NCBI GenBank assembly: GCA_002501805.1
Contig: DAOI01000023.1
Location: forward strand, 1-43,715
Origin: Euryarchaeota archaeon UBA463
GTDB taxonomy: Archaea; Thermoplasmatota; Poseidoniia; Poseidoniales; Thalassarchaeaceae
Length of the DNA: 43,715 nucleotides
Reading direction: 5' to 3'
The translations under genes were made by a program, and so were the position numbers. Below the pieces are notes generated by a model, which was given only the letters and a program-made list of their open reading frames with translations, did not search any database and was not told the origin of the DNA. Below are positions 7,362 through 16,900 of this stretch, one piece after another; positions within the stretch are counted from its first letter, which is position 1; each line of letters begins with the position of its first letter.

Positions 7362-9497
7362 ATGGGCGCGGCGAGACTGGGTTCGATTGTAGCTGTACTC
7401 ATGCTGATATTTTCGGGCCTAGTAGGGGCTAATGCTGATGATGAGTCAGAGGTATTGTTCCAAGGTAATTCTGATGTGGATGGGCCTTTCTGGATAGAGT
7501 TTTCATGTGAGCTAGATTCATGTCAGGATATGGAGCTAGTTGTGTGGGCCGATGACTCTGAATATCGAATTATGGATACCCATCTTGTAGAATGGAGTGG
7601 CTTAGTCAACGGGTCGGTATCTTGGGAGCTTCTTGCAAACCCCTCTCTAGTTATGGAAAACTTTGCTATGAGGTCCATCATTGGCGAACAATCGGATATC
7701 ATTGAGAATTCGGATCTCCCTGATTTGGTCCCACCTCCGGGACAACAAGGCGAATGGGCGTCCATGTCCGCTTCATCTAATTGCCAACTAAACAGGTGCA
7801 GTCGAAGTGAGATTCTATCAGAAGGTGCTTCTTTCGTTGGAGTTCTCGATACTTCTGCCGATGATGACGCGATATTGGTTGAAGGAGATAATGGCGATGT
7901 TGTCAAGATATCAAACATAGAAAGTCCTGATAGTATCAGTGTTGAATATTGGAGTAGATCTGATTCTAAAACTCTGATAGGCTCAATTTCATCGAGTGAA
8001 TCAAGTTCAGTGTATCTAGACTACCCAGAAGATGCAGAGCTATGGGTCCGTATTGTACATTCAGACGAGAGTGACTTTTCCCCTTACAGATTGGACTTGG
8101 TTAGATTCGATGATGAGAATGAAGGACCAGCAGGCGAGGAGCTTGGTAATCCGTGGATATATGATTATCAATTGAGTAGTAATTCAACTAGCTATGATTT
8201 ATACAGGGGGCATATATCTTCTAATGACCAGCTTGGGGATTCACTCCTGATTTCTACAGGAGCAAAAATTAGCCTTCCAATAGCATGTCATTTCACGGGA
8301 GAAGTAGCCTTGGAAATACTTCTACATGAGATAGACGGCGAGAAAGAGAAGATTGTGGAGGATTCAAATCAATGCCCTCAGAATATTGAGACTAGTCCTT
8401 CCAGCACCGGCATAGAGTTCAGGGTAAATTCTGAACAAGTAATTGAATGGGAGATTGAGGTGACCTCCCCTGTATCTGGAGATGGAGTCCTTCTTGGGGA
8501 CGCTCCTGATTTATTATGGCTCGAGTCGGGTCCTTCGGAGTTCTGGGGCTTAATTTCACCCAGTAACACTCCTTACTCCGGTAGTTTAGGAATCGAAGAT
8601 AGGATAGACATTCATCCTTTCGAGATAACTGATTCAAATGGATCTAGGGTGATGATTAGGTCCGATATCGAGTCCCCAGTGACATATCAGATTCAAACCC
8701 TAAGTCAGGATAGCTGGCAGATTCTGAATTACACTAATGGCACAGTAATCAGTGTCCCGCTGGGAATTCACGCCATTAGAGTGGAGGGCCTCTCCCCCAT
8801 AGTTGGAGATGTGGAATATGAATTCTACATGGTCTACCTAGGCGAGGATGTTCCGGATGAAGGAGAATATCGTGACCTGTCCCACCTATTCACTAATTTC
8901 TATGTGCTAATAGGTGGCCTGATGTTACTTCCACTTGCAGTTGTCTTGTGGTGGAATAGGTCCTTGTTTTTGGAGAAAAAAAATACTAGGACTGGTTTTG
9001 AGATTCATGGAATAAAGAAGCTCGAGCTACTTAGAGAGCGGCTGTCCCTTGAGGGTGAAAACTTAGAGGAAGATACTGAAGGTATTGTGAAGGCACTGAG
9101 TATGTTGGGAGACAGTTCTTGGGATGAGGCTCTGTATGACTTAGGAAAGCCATCACTGAGACATATGACCGAACAAATTGAGATTTGTAGCTGGGTTATT
9201 CCAGAGAGTAGCTTTCTTATTCTGGGCATCAGAACCTTTCAAGAGAAGTGGGAATTAACAGCTCTTAGCGTTAGCTCTCCAGAAGGCTCAACAGCCTCAA
9301 TTACGAAAGTTAGTCCAGATCATATGTTTGAAGATAATGAGGTTTTCTTGGACACATTGAGTCCAGAGACCAAGAGATTCCTAAGTTTGGAAATTAGTGG
9401 AAGTCCGTCTTTGTTAGAATTGGAAGTTTCGGGCCTGGTTGACGGGGAGCCATTGGCCGCCGTTCCTAGAGAAGCTCTTTCCTTTGACGGAGAATAA
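7362..9497 (+). CDS. Type I membrane protein with large cytoplasmic domain
   Basis: No family recognised. The ATG at 7362 begins a clean signal peptide (SIVAVLMLIFSGLVG, cleavage near ANA-DD); a TTG at 7326 would only add 12 residues before it. About 490 extracellular residues are acidic and beta-rich, with paired cysteines (for example CELDSC and CQLNRC) that could form disulfides. A single membrane helix lies at about 510-531 (YVLIGGLMLLPLAVVLWW). Then comes about 180 residues of cytoplasmic sequence with an alternating helix and strand look (LELLRERLSLEGENLEED). Such a large inner domain is unlike a simple surface anchor and suggests signalling or assembly. It is divergent from arcS and ends 1 nt from the dnaJ stop. 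Confidence 0.8.
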   Translation: MGAARLGSIVAVLMLIFSGLVGANADDESEVLFQGNSDVDGPFWIEFSCELDSCQDMELVVWADDSEYRIMDTHLVEWSGLVNGSVSWELLANPSLVMENFAMRSIIGEQSDIIENSDLPDLVPPPGQQGEWASMSASSNCQLNRCSRSEILSEGASFVGVLDTSADDDAILVEGDNGDVVKISNIESPDSISVEYWSRSDSKTLIGSISSSESSSVYLDYPEDAELWVRIVHSDESDFSPYRLDLVRFDDENEGPAGEELGNPWIYDYQLSSNSTSYDLYRGHISSNDQLGDSLLISTGAKISLPIACHFTGEVALEILLHEIDGEKEKIVEDSNQCPQNIETSPSSTGIEFRVNSEQVIEWEIEVTSPVSGDGVLLGDAPDLLWLESGPSEFWGLISPSNTPYSGSLGIEDRIDIHPFEITDSNGSRVMIRSDIESPVTYQIQTLSQDSWQILNYTNGTVISVPLGIHAIRVEGLSPIVGDVEYEFYMVYLGEDVPDEGEYRDLSHLFTNFYVLIGGLMLLPLAVVLWWNRSLFLEKKNTRTGFEIHGIKKLELLRERLSLEGENLEEDTEGIVKALSMLGDSSWDEALYDLGKPSLRHMTEQIEICSWVIPESSFLILGIRTFQEKWELTALSVSSPEGSTASITKVSPDHMFEDNEVFLDTLSPETKRFLSLEISGSPSLLELEVSGLVDGEPLAAVPREALSFDGE

Positions 9498-9498
9498 G

Positions 9499-10638
9499 TC
9501 AATTTCTTCTCTTTGTTGCTTCGTCCCTGATTCTTTCTTCTATGCCGTCATGATCTGAACCAAGAATGTCTGACAATGAGGAGATTCTCTTTTTTTCATT
9601 TCTGGATAGTTTTCTTGGCATATCTAGTTTCAGAACAATCATTACTGAGCCTCTTCTTTTACTCCCTTGCAAAGGTAAACCCCTACCTCTGATTTCAATT
9701 GTATCTCCTGGTTGAGAGCCTGCATCTATCTTTACCACGAGATTCTCTCCATCGATATGGGGAATTTCTATTTTAGTTCCAAGGGCTAAATCTGAAAATC
9801 CAACTGGAAGTCCCATCAACAGATCCGCAGAGTCCCTCTCGAACCATGGATGACGTTGGATTTCTATCTCGATATAGAGGTCCCCTGGAATTCCGTCATC
9901 GCTCGCGGGAGCTCCTCCATACTCCCTCATCCTGAGTCTGACACCTGAAGAGACCCCAGGTGGGATGGTGAATTTCACCCTCTTGGTTTGGTTAGAACGT
10001 CCTCGTCCATTGCAGGATTTACACGGATCTGAGATAAGTTTTCCACTACCATTGCAAGATGGGCAGTCTGAAACTGATCTTTGTGTGAAGGGGCCGAGTC
10101 TTTCTAACCTCTCTATTCTCCCCCTGCCTTCGCAATTTGGACATGCCCTCACTCCGGAAGGATCCATAGAACCTGTTCCCTGACAATCGTTGCATTTTCT
10201 TAGAACCTCGATTTCTATCTCATCCTCTGAGCCATCCATTGCGACTTGGAATGGTACTGAGTGACGGTACATGAGATCATCGCCCTTTGTCCTCCTCCGT
10301 CCTCTGGATGAGCCGAAGAACTGGTTGAAAATACCATCAAAGCCACCGCCGAATAAATCATCAAGACTAATGTTGACTCCTTGGAAACCGCCTGGTCCGA
10401 AGGGGGATGAACCTGGTCCGCTGTGGCCAAAGGTGTCATACTTCCTTCTTTCTTCTTTATTGGAAAGTATTGCGAATGCCTCTTGGACTTCCTTGAATTT
10501 TTTTTCTGCTTCCGAGTCATCTGGATTCTTATCTGGATGATACTTCCTCGCGAGTGATCTGAACGCCTTTGTGATGTCGCCCTCGGAAGCATTTCTGCTT
10601 ATCCCAAGGACATCGTAGTAGTCCCTCTTCTCCGTCAT
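9499..10638 (-). CDS. dnaJ: Chaperone DnaJ (Hsp40, type I)
   Basis: DnaJ delivers unfolded clients to DnaK and stimulates its ATPase. All type I parts are present in order. The J domain is at residues 6-71 with the HPD triad at 34-36. A Gly/Phe-rich linker (GPGSSPFGPGGFQG) follows. Four CxxCxGxG zinc repeats lie at about 149-215 (CNDCQGTG, CPNCEGRG, CPSCNGSG, CKSCNGRG). The substrate-binding beta domains run to about 345, with GDLYIEIEIQRHPWFERD and RGRGLPLQG typical. Length (379 residues) is normal. No dnaK or grpE is in the window. The gene follows a membrane zinc-ribbon protein by 39 nt and may share its transcript. In archaea the Hsp70 system is usually considered acquired from bacteria. 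Confidence 0.96.
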   Translation of the reverse strand: MTEKRDYYDVLGISRNASEGDITKAFRSLARKYHPDKNPDDSEAEKKFKEVQEAFAILSNKEERRKYDTFGHSGPGSSPFGPGGFQGVNISLDDLFGGGFDGIFNQFFGSSRGRRRTKGDDLMYRHSVPFQVAMDGSEDEIEIEVLRKCNDCQGTGSMDPSGVRACPNCEGRGRIERLERLGPFTQRSVSDCPSCNGSGKLISDPCKSCNGRGRSNQTKRVKFTIPPGVSSGVRLRMREYGGAPASDDGIPGDLYIEIEIQRHPWFERDSADLLMGLPVGFSDLALGTKIEIPHIDGENLVVKIDAGSQPGDTIEIRGRGLPLQGSKRRGSVMIVLKLDMPRKLSRNEKKRISSLSDILGSDHDGIEERIRDEATKRRN

Positions 10639-10677
10639 TATGTCAAAGGCTAAAGTGGGAGTGATTTGAATCGTTCC

Positions 10678-11442
10678 CTATGATAACAAGTAATTTCCAC
10701 ATGAGATACAATACTGAGAGACGTTGTCATTCATCGCCCCGCAATGATTGCACTTGCTGACTTTCCTAGTGTTTGAAGAAGACGAGGCATCGTCCCATGG
10801 ACTTCCTGAAAGTTTGTTTTTGGAAGCTCTCTTCTTAGTTTTCTGAAGACCTTTTATTCTCCTCTTCTCTTCCTTTCTCTTCATCTTCAGAAGTCTCCTC
10901 ATGGCAGATCTGTCTAGGAAGGAGTTGATGATGTTAGATATGGAAGTACGCTTTTTTTGTTCTTCTTTTAGACCTATATTTTCCTCATCAACAATTGTTT
11001 GAAGTCCGGAAACACGTACTTCCGCCTCGTACTCATCGTCTACCTCGGATTCATCCATCTCAGTATTTAGGCTTCCGACCTTTCCAGTCATTCTCTTGGT
11101 AATCTTTGTACTGATTCTCCTGTTTGATGAGTTTACCTTAATTTCCAGCTTCTGCAAAGCGCGGTCTGATTTCTCTTCCCAAAGTCCTCGATCCTCACTT
11201 TTGTAAGTCTTTGACAATCTCCTAATCGCCCGAGATCTATGAAACTCATGATCTTCAACCCTGAGATACCTGTAAAGCATAAGTGCGCCCAATGAAAGAG
11301 CAAGCGCGTGAATGGAAATCTCCAATAAGTAATCTTGAGAGATTACCTCCTCAAGAGCGGGTAATCCAAATCTAATCGCTACGACACATAATGTTGGTGC
11401 TAATAACAAACCCAGTGAGATGGCAGAGGAACGTTCCGACAT
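10678..11442 (-). CDS. Membrane protein with basic coiled coil and zinc ribbon
   Basis: No family recognised. The N-terminus has two hydrophobic helices (about residues 8-27 and 39-60) that should place the rest in the cytoplasm. A long charged, Lys/Arg/Glu-rich region (about 65-220) is probably helical or coiled (for example MKRKEEKRRIKGLQKTKKR). The end is a zinc ribbon with Cys 231/234 and 245/248 (CNHCGAMN and CISCGNY). The strongly basic region could bind nucleic acid or ribosomes near the membrane; this is inference. It lies 39 nt upstream of dnaJ in the same direction. Its start region faces that of the UPF0201-like gene, 41 nt away. Confidence 0.75.
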   Translation of the reverse strand: MSERSSAISLGLLLAPTLCVVAIRFGLPALEEVISQDYLLEISIHALALSLGALMLYRYLRVEDHEFHRSRAIRRLSKTYKSEDRGLWEEKSDRALQKLEIKVNSSNRRISTKITKRMTGKVGSLNTEMDESEVDDEYEAEVRVSGLQTIVDEENIGLKEEQKKRTSISNIINSFLDRSAMRRLLKMKRKEEKRRIKGLQKTKKRASKNKLSGSPWDDASSSSNTRKVSKCNHCGAMNDNVSQYCISCGNYLLS

Positions 11443-11483
11443 ATACGGTCCCTAGAAATTTCTCATTTGAATCATTCGCGTAT

Positions 11484-12014
11484 ATGAGTAAGGATGAACA
11501 AAACTTTCAGCCTCGTTGTACTCGAAGAGTCATGATTAGGGAGATTGAGATTTCAACTACCCTGCAACCGTATGAGGATTTAGACAAGGTTATTGAATCT
11601 GTAAAATCATTATTCCCTGACTGGTCGCCTGAAATTACTAACAGAGAAAGTGGTTTTCCTTCGAAAAGTAATCCAGAGATAATTTATGGTACTTCATCGT
11701 CAATGGATTGTTTTCTGGAGGCCATTAGGAATCAATCTATCCTCGATACCGCGTTAGATGCGATGACCATGGAGGAGGATGACCAAATTTGTGATTTCAC
11801 TATATCCAGATTGGCTTCATTGGCCGGCAAGGTATCGTTCACTCTTGGTGAAAGAGTAATCGGAGGGAGTATTGACATCTCAATTACTGGAGTTGGCCTA
11901 ATTGAATGGTTAGAGTCGGCCACTTGGCATGAGGGCAGAAGAGAGATTCCACGTGGTGTAGGAGATGAATTATCAATGTACAAAGATGGAAGCCCAAGAG
12001 AGTGGTTCGATTAA
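11484..12014 (+). CDS. UPF0201/COG1325-like predicted RNA-binding protein
   Basis: The pattern matches the archaeal UPF0201 family, small proteins of unknown function predicted to bind RNA. After a strand (IREIEISTTLQP) comes YEDLDKVIESVKSLFPDW, where the family has PTED-x-EKV-x-x-A-x-x-NLFP. Later come QSILDTALDAM and SRLASLAGKVSFT, matching the conserved ILDTAR and KQAA-x-x-GKVNF segments, and then GSIDISITG. The longest frame starts at 11391 but overlaps the divergent gene. ATG 11484 avoids this (176 residues). ATG 11532 gives 160 residues and fits the family N-terminus best, so the true start is uncertain. Its stop overlaps the stop of the opposing fusion gene by 4 nt. Confidence 0.65.
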   Translation: MSKDEQNFQPRCTRRVMIREIEISTTLQPYEDLDKVIESVKSLFPDWSPEITNRESGFPSKSNPEIIYGTSSSMDCFLEAIRNQSILDTALDAMTMEEDDQICDFTISRLASLAGKVSFTLGERVIGGSIDISITGVGLIEWLESATWHEGRREIPRGVGDELSMYKDGSPREWFD

Positions 12015-12997
12015 GGTGGGCTCGAATTGGGAATTCCTTCTCTGTGCCAGGCCTCAATAGTAGGAAGATCGGCAGGTAGCCATTTTACATCTAAGAGCTC
12101 TTCTTGTGACAACCATCGTGATTCATCGTGCTCCAAGAGGACTATGTCTTGGCTATCGACAATGCCACAATCAAAAATATGGAGATTGACGTCCCTATCT
12201 TGGTATCTATGATTGATTTCGCAAACCTTTGATCTAGGATAGACTGAAACAGCTAACTCTTCCTCTATCTCCCTGGATAATGCATCTGTCAGCGACTCAT
12301 TCCCTTCCACCTTTCCCCCTGGGAACTCCCACCAACCAGACCATGCATCCCCTTCTGGCCTCATACATGCCAATATACTTCCATTCGGATTTCTGATCAT
12401 GGCGCCAACTACTGTCAATTTTGGCCTTGTAACCATTAGTCTAATTGCCCTTGAGACAATCTCTGCCTGCCTATTAAGGGAAATATTCGACATCTTTGGC
12501 AGATGGATGAAGAGTATAGGAGTAGTGGAATGCAAGAGTCCCGATAGAGTCTTGAAATATGTCTCATTACATACGTAGCTTCCAGCATTATGGCTCCACT
12601 GAACTTCTTTATCGTGTTCAAATTCCTCATCGAAATTATGTATGCTTACCGTAGTCTCGATTCTTTCAGAAGCGTTTTCGAGAATCTTGGACTTCTTAAC
12701 CATCCTGCCAGAATTATCCGGTAATTCCATTGAAATCATATTAGTTGCATATCTCTCAAGCAGTATCTTCTCGGAATTTCTGGATAGTCCCAAATGGATT
12801 ACTGCATCGAACTCCCCTTCCTTGAGAATATCCAGTGAAGATTCAGTTCCTTCTTCATCCACTGATAACACACTGGAGATAATTTCAATATCTCGTAGAC
12901 CCATGTTTGAAATTATTTTTACGACCTCTGAGGACTCATTGATATCTAGACCTGCGAATGGTTCGAAGCCCGTGAGTAGAATCCTCTTTTCCCCCAT
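12011..12997 (-). CDS. Pyroglutamyl peptidase I - Nudix hydrolase fusion
   Basis: Two enzymes are joined in one 328-residue chain. Residues 1-185 form a C15 pyroglutamyl (pyrrolidone-carboxylate) peptidase, which removes N-terminal pyroglutamate. It begins with ILLTGFEPFAGLDIN-ES and has the three catalytic positions: Glu81 in LLERYATN, Cys143 in AGSYVCN and His165 in FIHLP. Residues 193-325 form a MutT-like Nudix domain (VVGAMIRNPNGSILACMRP, WWEFPGGKVEGNE). The Nudix box runs G228-x5-E234-x7-R242-E243-I244-x-E246-E247, with Ala249 where Gly is usual. It resembles 8-oxo-dGTP or CTP pyrophosphatases. Both domains appear complete and active. The start is ATG at 12997, immediately before the TGFEPF strand. 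It is divergent from the small membrane protein at 13082. Confidence 0.88.
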   Translation of the reverse strand: MGEKRILLTGFEPFAGLDINESSEVVKIISNMGLRDIEIISSVLSVDEEGTESSLDILKEGEFDAVIHLGLSRNSEKILLERYATNMISMELPDNSGRMVKKSKILENASERIETTVSIHNFDEEFEHDKEVQWSHNAGSYVCNETYFKTLSGLLHSTTPILFIHLPKMSNISLNRQAEIVSRAIRLMVTRPKLTVVGAMIRNPNGSILACMRPEGDAWSGWWEFPGGKVEGNESLTDALSREIEEELAVSVYPRSKVCEINHRYQDRDVNLHIFDCGIVDSQDIVLLEHDESRWLSQEELLDVKWLPADLPTIEAWHREGIPNSSPP

Positions 12998-13081
12998 GGT
13001 GTAAGCGAGCGGGCCTCAACGGTTGTCTTTTTGGGTCTATTAGCAGTCACATTCATTCATATCGGCATCTTCCAACGTACG

Positions 13082-13408
13082 ATGGAACACGAATACGTGG
13101 TGATTCTGCCTGCTGAAGAGGAGGAGGATGAGGTCACTGCAATAGGCGTAATTGGCGTCATCTGGAAGGAGTTGAGCGGAGGGGTTGGTCCTTGGGGTGC
13201 ATTAAGACCATTAGTTGCAGTTTTGCTATCTCTCGTTCCTTTTCTATTCCTTGGACAGCACTTCAATCGTCAGCATAGAAAATCAGTTGGTTGGTTCGTA
13301 ATACAGTTTCCATTAATTTTGTCTATTTTCCTCTGGCCCGTTCTATTCGTTTGGTCCATATTTGATGCATGGTGGGTATCTAGTGGAATTGTCGCCGGGA
13401 CCAGATAG
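13082..13408 (+). CDS. Small two-helix membrane protein
   Basis: Not recognised. The frame opens earlier with TTG at 13031, but the ATG at 13082 gives a sensible 108-residue protein. It starts with an acidic segment (ILPAEEEEDEVTA). A hydrophobic helix lies at about 43-58 (PLVAVLLSLVPFLFLG), a short basic turn follows (NRQHRKSVGW), and a second long hydrophobic stretch is at about 70-95. There is no signal-peptide cleavage site. An AT-rich segment at about 13051-13062 lies at the distance of a leaderless TATA box. Its stop directly abuts the stop of the opposing gene at 13409. Function unknown. Confidence 0.6.
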   Translation: MEHEYVVILPAEEEEDEVTAIGVIGVIWKELSGGVGPWGALRPLVAVLLSLVPFLFLGQHFNRQHRKSVGWFVIQFPLILSIFLWPVLFVWSIFDAWWVSSGIVAGTR

Positions 13409-13930
13409 TCAGAAATTATCAGGGAGTTGTAGTGGGCTGAAAAGATGTCCTGGGCTAGTTGATTTTGCCAGTTGTGTCCTGATAATATGCTCCCAATCTC
13501 TGAGGACAGCTAGTGCCGAAATGAAGGGCAATTCAGTCTCATTCAGTATGGTTCGAATAATTGTGTCGAGAATGTCCATTCTATCCTGATCTACGGATTC
13601 CAGTATCCTCTCCAATGGGAATGAGTCCATGACTGGATCTTCGTCAGAGGATTCTACTGGTCGAGGAGAGAGTAGGTCTTCGGGAAGCTCCTCATTACTA
13701 TTCAATGCCTTTTCTTCGAGTTTTTTAACTATAATACGGATGTATTTTGAAATTACCAATGATACTTCTATCACGGGTTGGCCGTATTGGTTGATGAAGT
13801 TCACCATGTTCTCTTGAAGGAACAGAAGCTTTTCCTCTGTTGGGGAGGATATGCTCGGTATTTGTCCGTCTTGTTCGTCCATAACTATTCCCAGGATTAT
13901 TTTTTTGAGAGTACTAGGTTGACCTGTCAT
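13409..13930 (-). CDS. Hypothetical acidic helical protein
   Basis: No family recognised. The product (173 residues from ATG 13930) appears soluble and mainly helical, with an acidic linker in the middle (ESSDEDPVMDSFPLERILE). It lacks a signal peptide, membrane helices and cysteine motifs. The C-terminal half (MDILDTIIRTILNETELPFISALAVLRDWEH) looks like a small helical bundle. The open frame extends to GTG 13951; ATG 13882 would remove all overlap with the upstream gene. With the 13930 start, the first 17 nt overlap the end of the giant gene, suggesting translational coupling. A kleisin-like (ScpA) or adaptor role can be imagined but is not supported by any motif. Confidence 0.6.
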   Translation of the reverse strand: MTGQPSTLKKIILGIVMDEQDGQIPSISSPTEEKLLFLQENMVNFINQYGQPVIEVSLVISKYIRIIVKKLEEKALNSNEELPEDLLSPRPVESSDEDPVMDSFPLERILESVDQDRMDILDTIIRTILNETELPFISALAVLRDWEHIIRTQLAKSTSPGHLFSPLQLPDNF

Positions 13931-16900
13931 CGTACCGTATCGGCGAACCACTGTTCCCCCTTATCCCATCTAGTAAATCGTCCTCAATCTCAAAATGATC
14001 GTTTAACCAATCTCCATCAGTATCCCAATTGGTAGGGTCTGTACCGTCTGCAATCTGATCGCCGTCGATATCAAGTATCCACCAACCATAGACGTACTCT
14101 CCGAGGAAAATATTTGGAAGATGGTACTGGTCTCCTGCAATCCTGTTGAATGTATCCGTCCACTCGCCATTGAGCGAAGTTAAATCATTGCTACTGTCGA
14201 CATTCTCATAATCCAAATCGTAGTCATTGATTACCAACGCATAGAGTCTATCATTATCATTAATTTTATTCATCCTGAAATAATTAGTAGATATGGACGA
14301 GCTACCAGAGCAGGTCCCTAAGAGGCTCTCCCTTAATTGCCACCACTCAGATACTGGCTCTCCCGAACAGTCAACAAGATTTGAGGCTCTGACCAAAGAA
14401 GGAGAGGACATCGAAGCATTGACTACTCCGTAGTATTCTTGGAAGTTGTTGTAGGGCTGGTAAATGCAACTTCCTCCAGAACAATCCCAAGCACCATCAT
14501 TATCCGCATCTTGGCCAGCATCAGAGGGATCTGTTGGATCATGAGTGAACCATGCCCATTCTAGTACTGGCCTAGTTATCAATCCATTAGAAACCTGTAC
14601 TGGTTTCCAAACCACAGAAGTAACTTGGTGCCAAACAACTGAAATTTGAAGTCTGGAAGACCAGTTATCATTTGTCTCGTTCCAACCTCTGTAATACTCG
14701 TAGAAGTCCGGCATCATGTCTCCATCGGTATCGTTGTCCAGTGGGTTAGTCCCGTACTTGAAAACCTCTCTTCCATCAGATAGATTTGAGTCCTTGACAT
14801 AGGACGCGACAAAACCATTGGTGAAAACAGGCTTCATCACGCTGGAATCGTCATCGCTATCATCGTCTAATGGATGAGTGCCGTTGTTGTACTCCATCAA
14901 ATTGGAGAACAATAGGGACTGGACCCCTTGGGGAATCTGCCCTTCCAGTTCATACTCTGAGAACTGTCTTGACTCCCATGTTCCCTGAGGCGCTGGAACG
15001 TCAGTGATTTCCCTATCAAACCATCCATCAGAGTCAGGATCATAGTTTATGTCTAATGGATTTATTGGATTTAGCGACCATCTGAAATCATTTACAGGCA
15101 GGAATTCACCGTATACTGAATAGCAAAATTCCCAACCATCAGGCATCCCATCCAGATCTGAATCATCATCCGTAGGATCGCTCACTCCGGCTAGGCTGAT
15201 ATTGAAATTGTCCGGCTGTAAAGAATTGATCAGCCCCATTCTATCTGAAGATTCCAGACTCTTGCTTCTGAACATATCATACAGCTGTCCAAACGCAGCA
15301 TCATATGACATTCCCTCCTCCCCCATAAATGCATTAATCGCATCAGCTCCATATGAAACCAGGCCGGTCTCATTTGGAATTGTATCCACAGCTATCCTTT
15401 TTCCGTAAATTCTAGACTCAAATTCTGCTAAGTTATCAAATGACTCTGAGTCCGAAATCTGACCATTTCCATCGCAGTCGTAGGAGTCGCCGTCCGAGTC
15501 CCTAGAAACATCGGATCCTGTTAAGGGATTCATTTCCCATATGTTTTGCTCTAGGTTCCACTGTGTGAACCAATACTCATACCCATCACTCATCCCATCT
15601 CTATCAGTATCCACGTCATTTGGATCCGATATTCCTAGAAGGGCAGATAGGAGTGGTTTTGCAGGGCTCCCTGACAGCCAATCTTGGTATTGCTCCATGG
15701 CTAGTTGAGCCTTTCCTTCCTTTCCGAAAAGAATTCTGAAGACTCTGTTATTGGCCTCAGAAGGATCTATCGAGTCGGCCTCTTCCCACATCCTGGGAGC
15801 ATCTGGAGGAGAGAGGCCCCCATTGGCAGGATTATTGTTTGTGAGATTGAGTTCAACTTGATCGGTGATTCCGTCTAAATCAGAATCGTAATATCCGTCA
15901 CCAGCCACCAGGGGATTTAATGTCCATACAGAATCGGTTGAGTTCCATTTTGTGAAAATTAATTCAATTCCATCTAACAGGCCATCTCCGTCCGTATCAG
16001 GATTATTTGGATCGGCAGTTAGTCCGGTTAGGTTCTTCTGATCATCAGACAGGAAGTGTCCGAAAGAGTATGTTGACTCTGCAGAAAGCCATGGAGTAGG
16101 AAGTAGCTCCCCTCCTACGCTCAGCAAGTAGAATTGTGGCGATGTGACAAGAGAGTCTGTCTCACTGAGATTTCCATCTATTGAATTGTATTCTTCCCAG
16201 TTATTCATTCCATCTCCATCGGGATCGCCATCTTGATCCCTTTCATCTACTGGATTTAGAGTCCATTTCTCATCAAACAAACTCCATCTTGAATGATAGA
16301 ATTCCCAACCATCTGGCATTCCATCTCTGTCTGAGTCAGAAGAAAGTGGATTCCCAGAGCCGACATCTTCTACAGTAGTTCCATTGACTAAGCTGAGGTA
16401 TGCCAAACTAGTGTACTCGCCAAAGGAGCCTGGGGCGAGTCCCTGCCATGAAGGGTGTGACAGGTTTGTAACGAATCCGTTGGGGAATTCCATTCCTGAC
16501 TCTGTGGCATCAGCGTATATTATCTGATCTTTCAGATGGTATTCGAGCCAATTTACCAGTTGCTCATCCATTGATAGTACTCCATCCATATTGATGTCAT
16601 AACCATCACCGTCGGGGTTGTTAAGTGCGTCTGAACCATTCAGTGGATTGATTCCCTTATTGTCCTTGTTCCAAGAGCAAGTATATCTCGCCTCCCAGCC
16701 ATCAGGAAGAGTATCCCCGTCAGAGTCTACATTGTTCGGATCAGTGGGCACCCATGATAGTGCCGACTCATTTGACTCCCCGTGGGAAGGCAGTCCTTCC
16801 CTGATGACATCATCAATTATCTCCCCCCACTTGTATTCGCATAGATTTGACAGGCCATCTCCATCTGCATCTTCTTCTGCATCGTTTGGATCCCTTGGGT

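Noticed and set aside
11391..11483. Longer N-terminus for the UPF0201-like protein
   Set aside because: It overlaps the start of the divergent gene, and the added residues have no resemblance to the family.
13409..13930. ScpA/kleisin-like segregation protein
   Set aside because: Only general helical, acidic character is shared; there is no kleisin motif and no SMC or ScpB neighbour.
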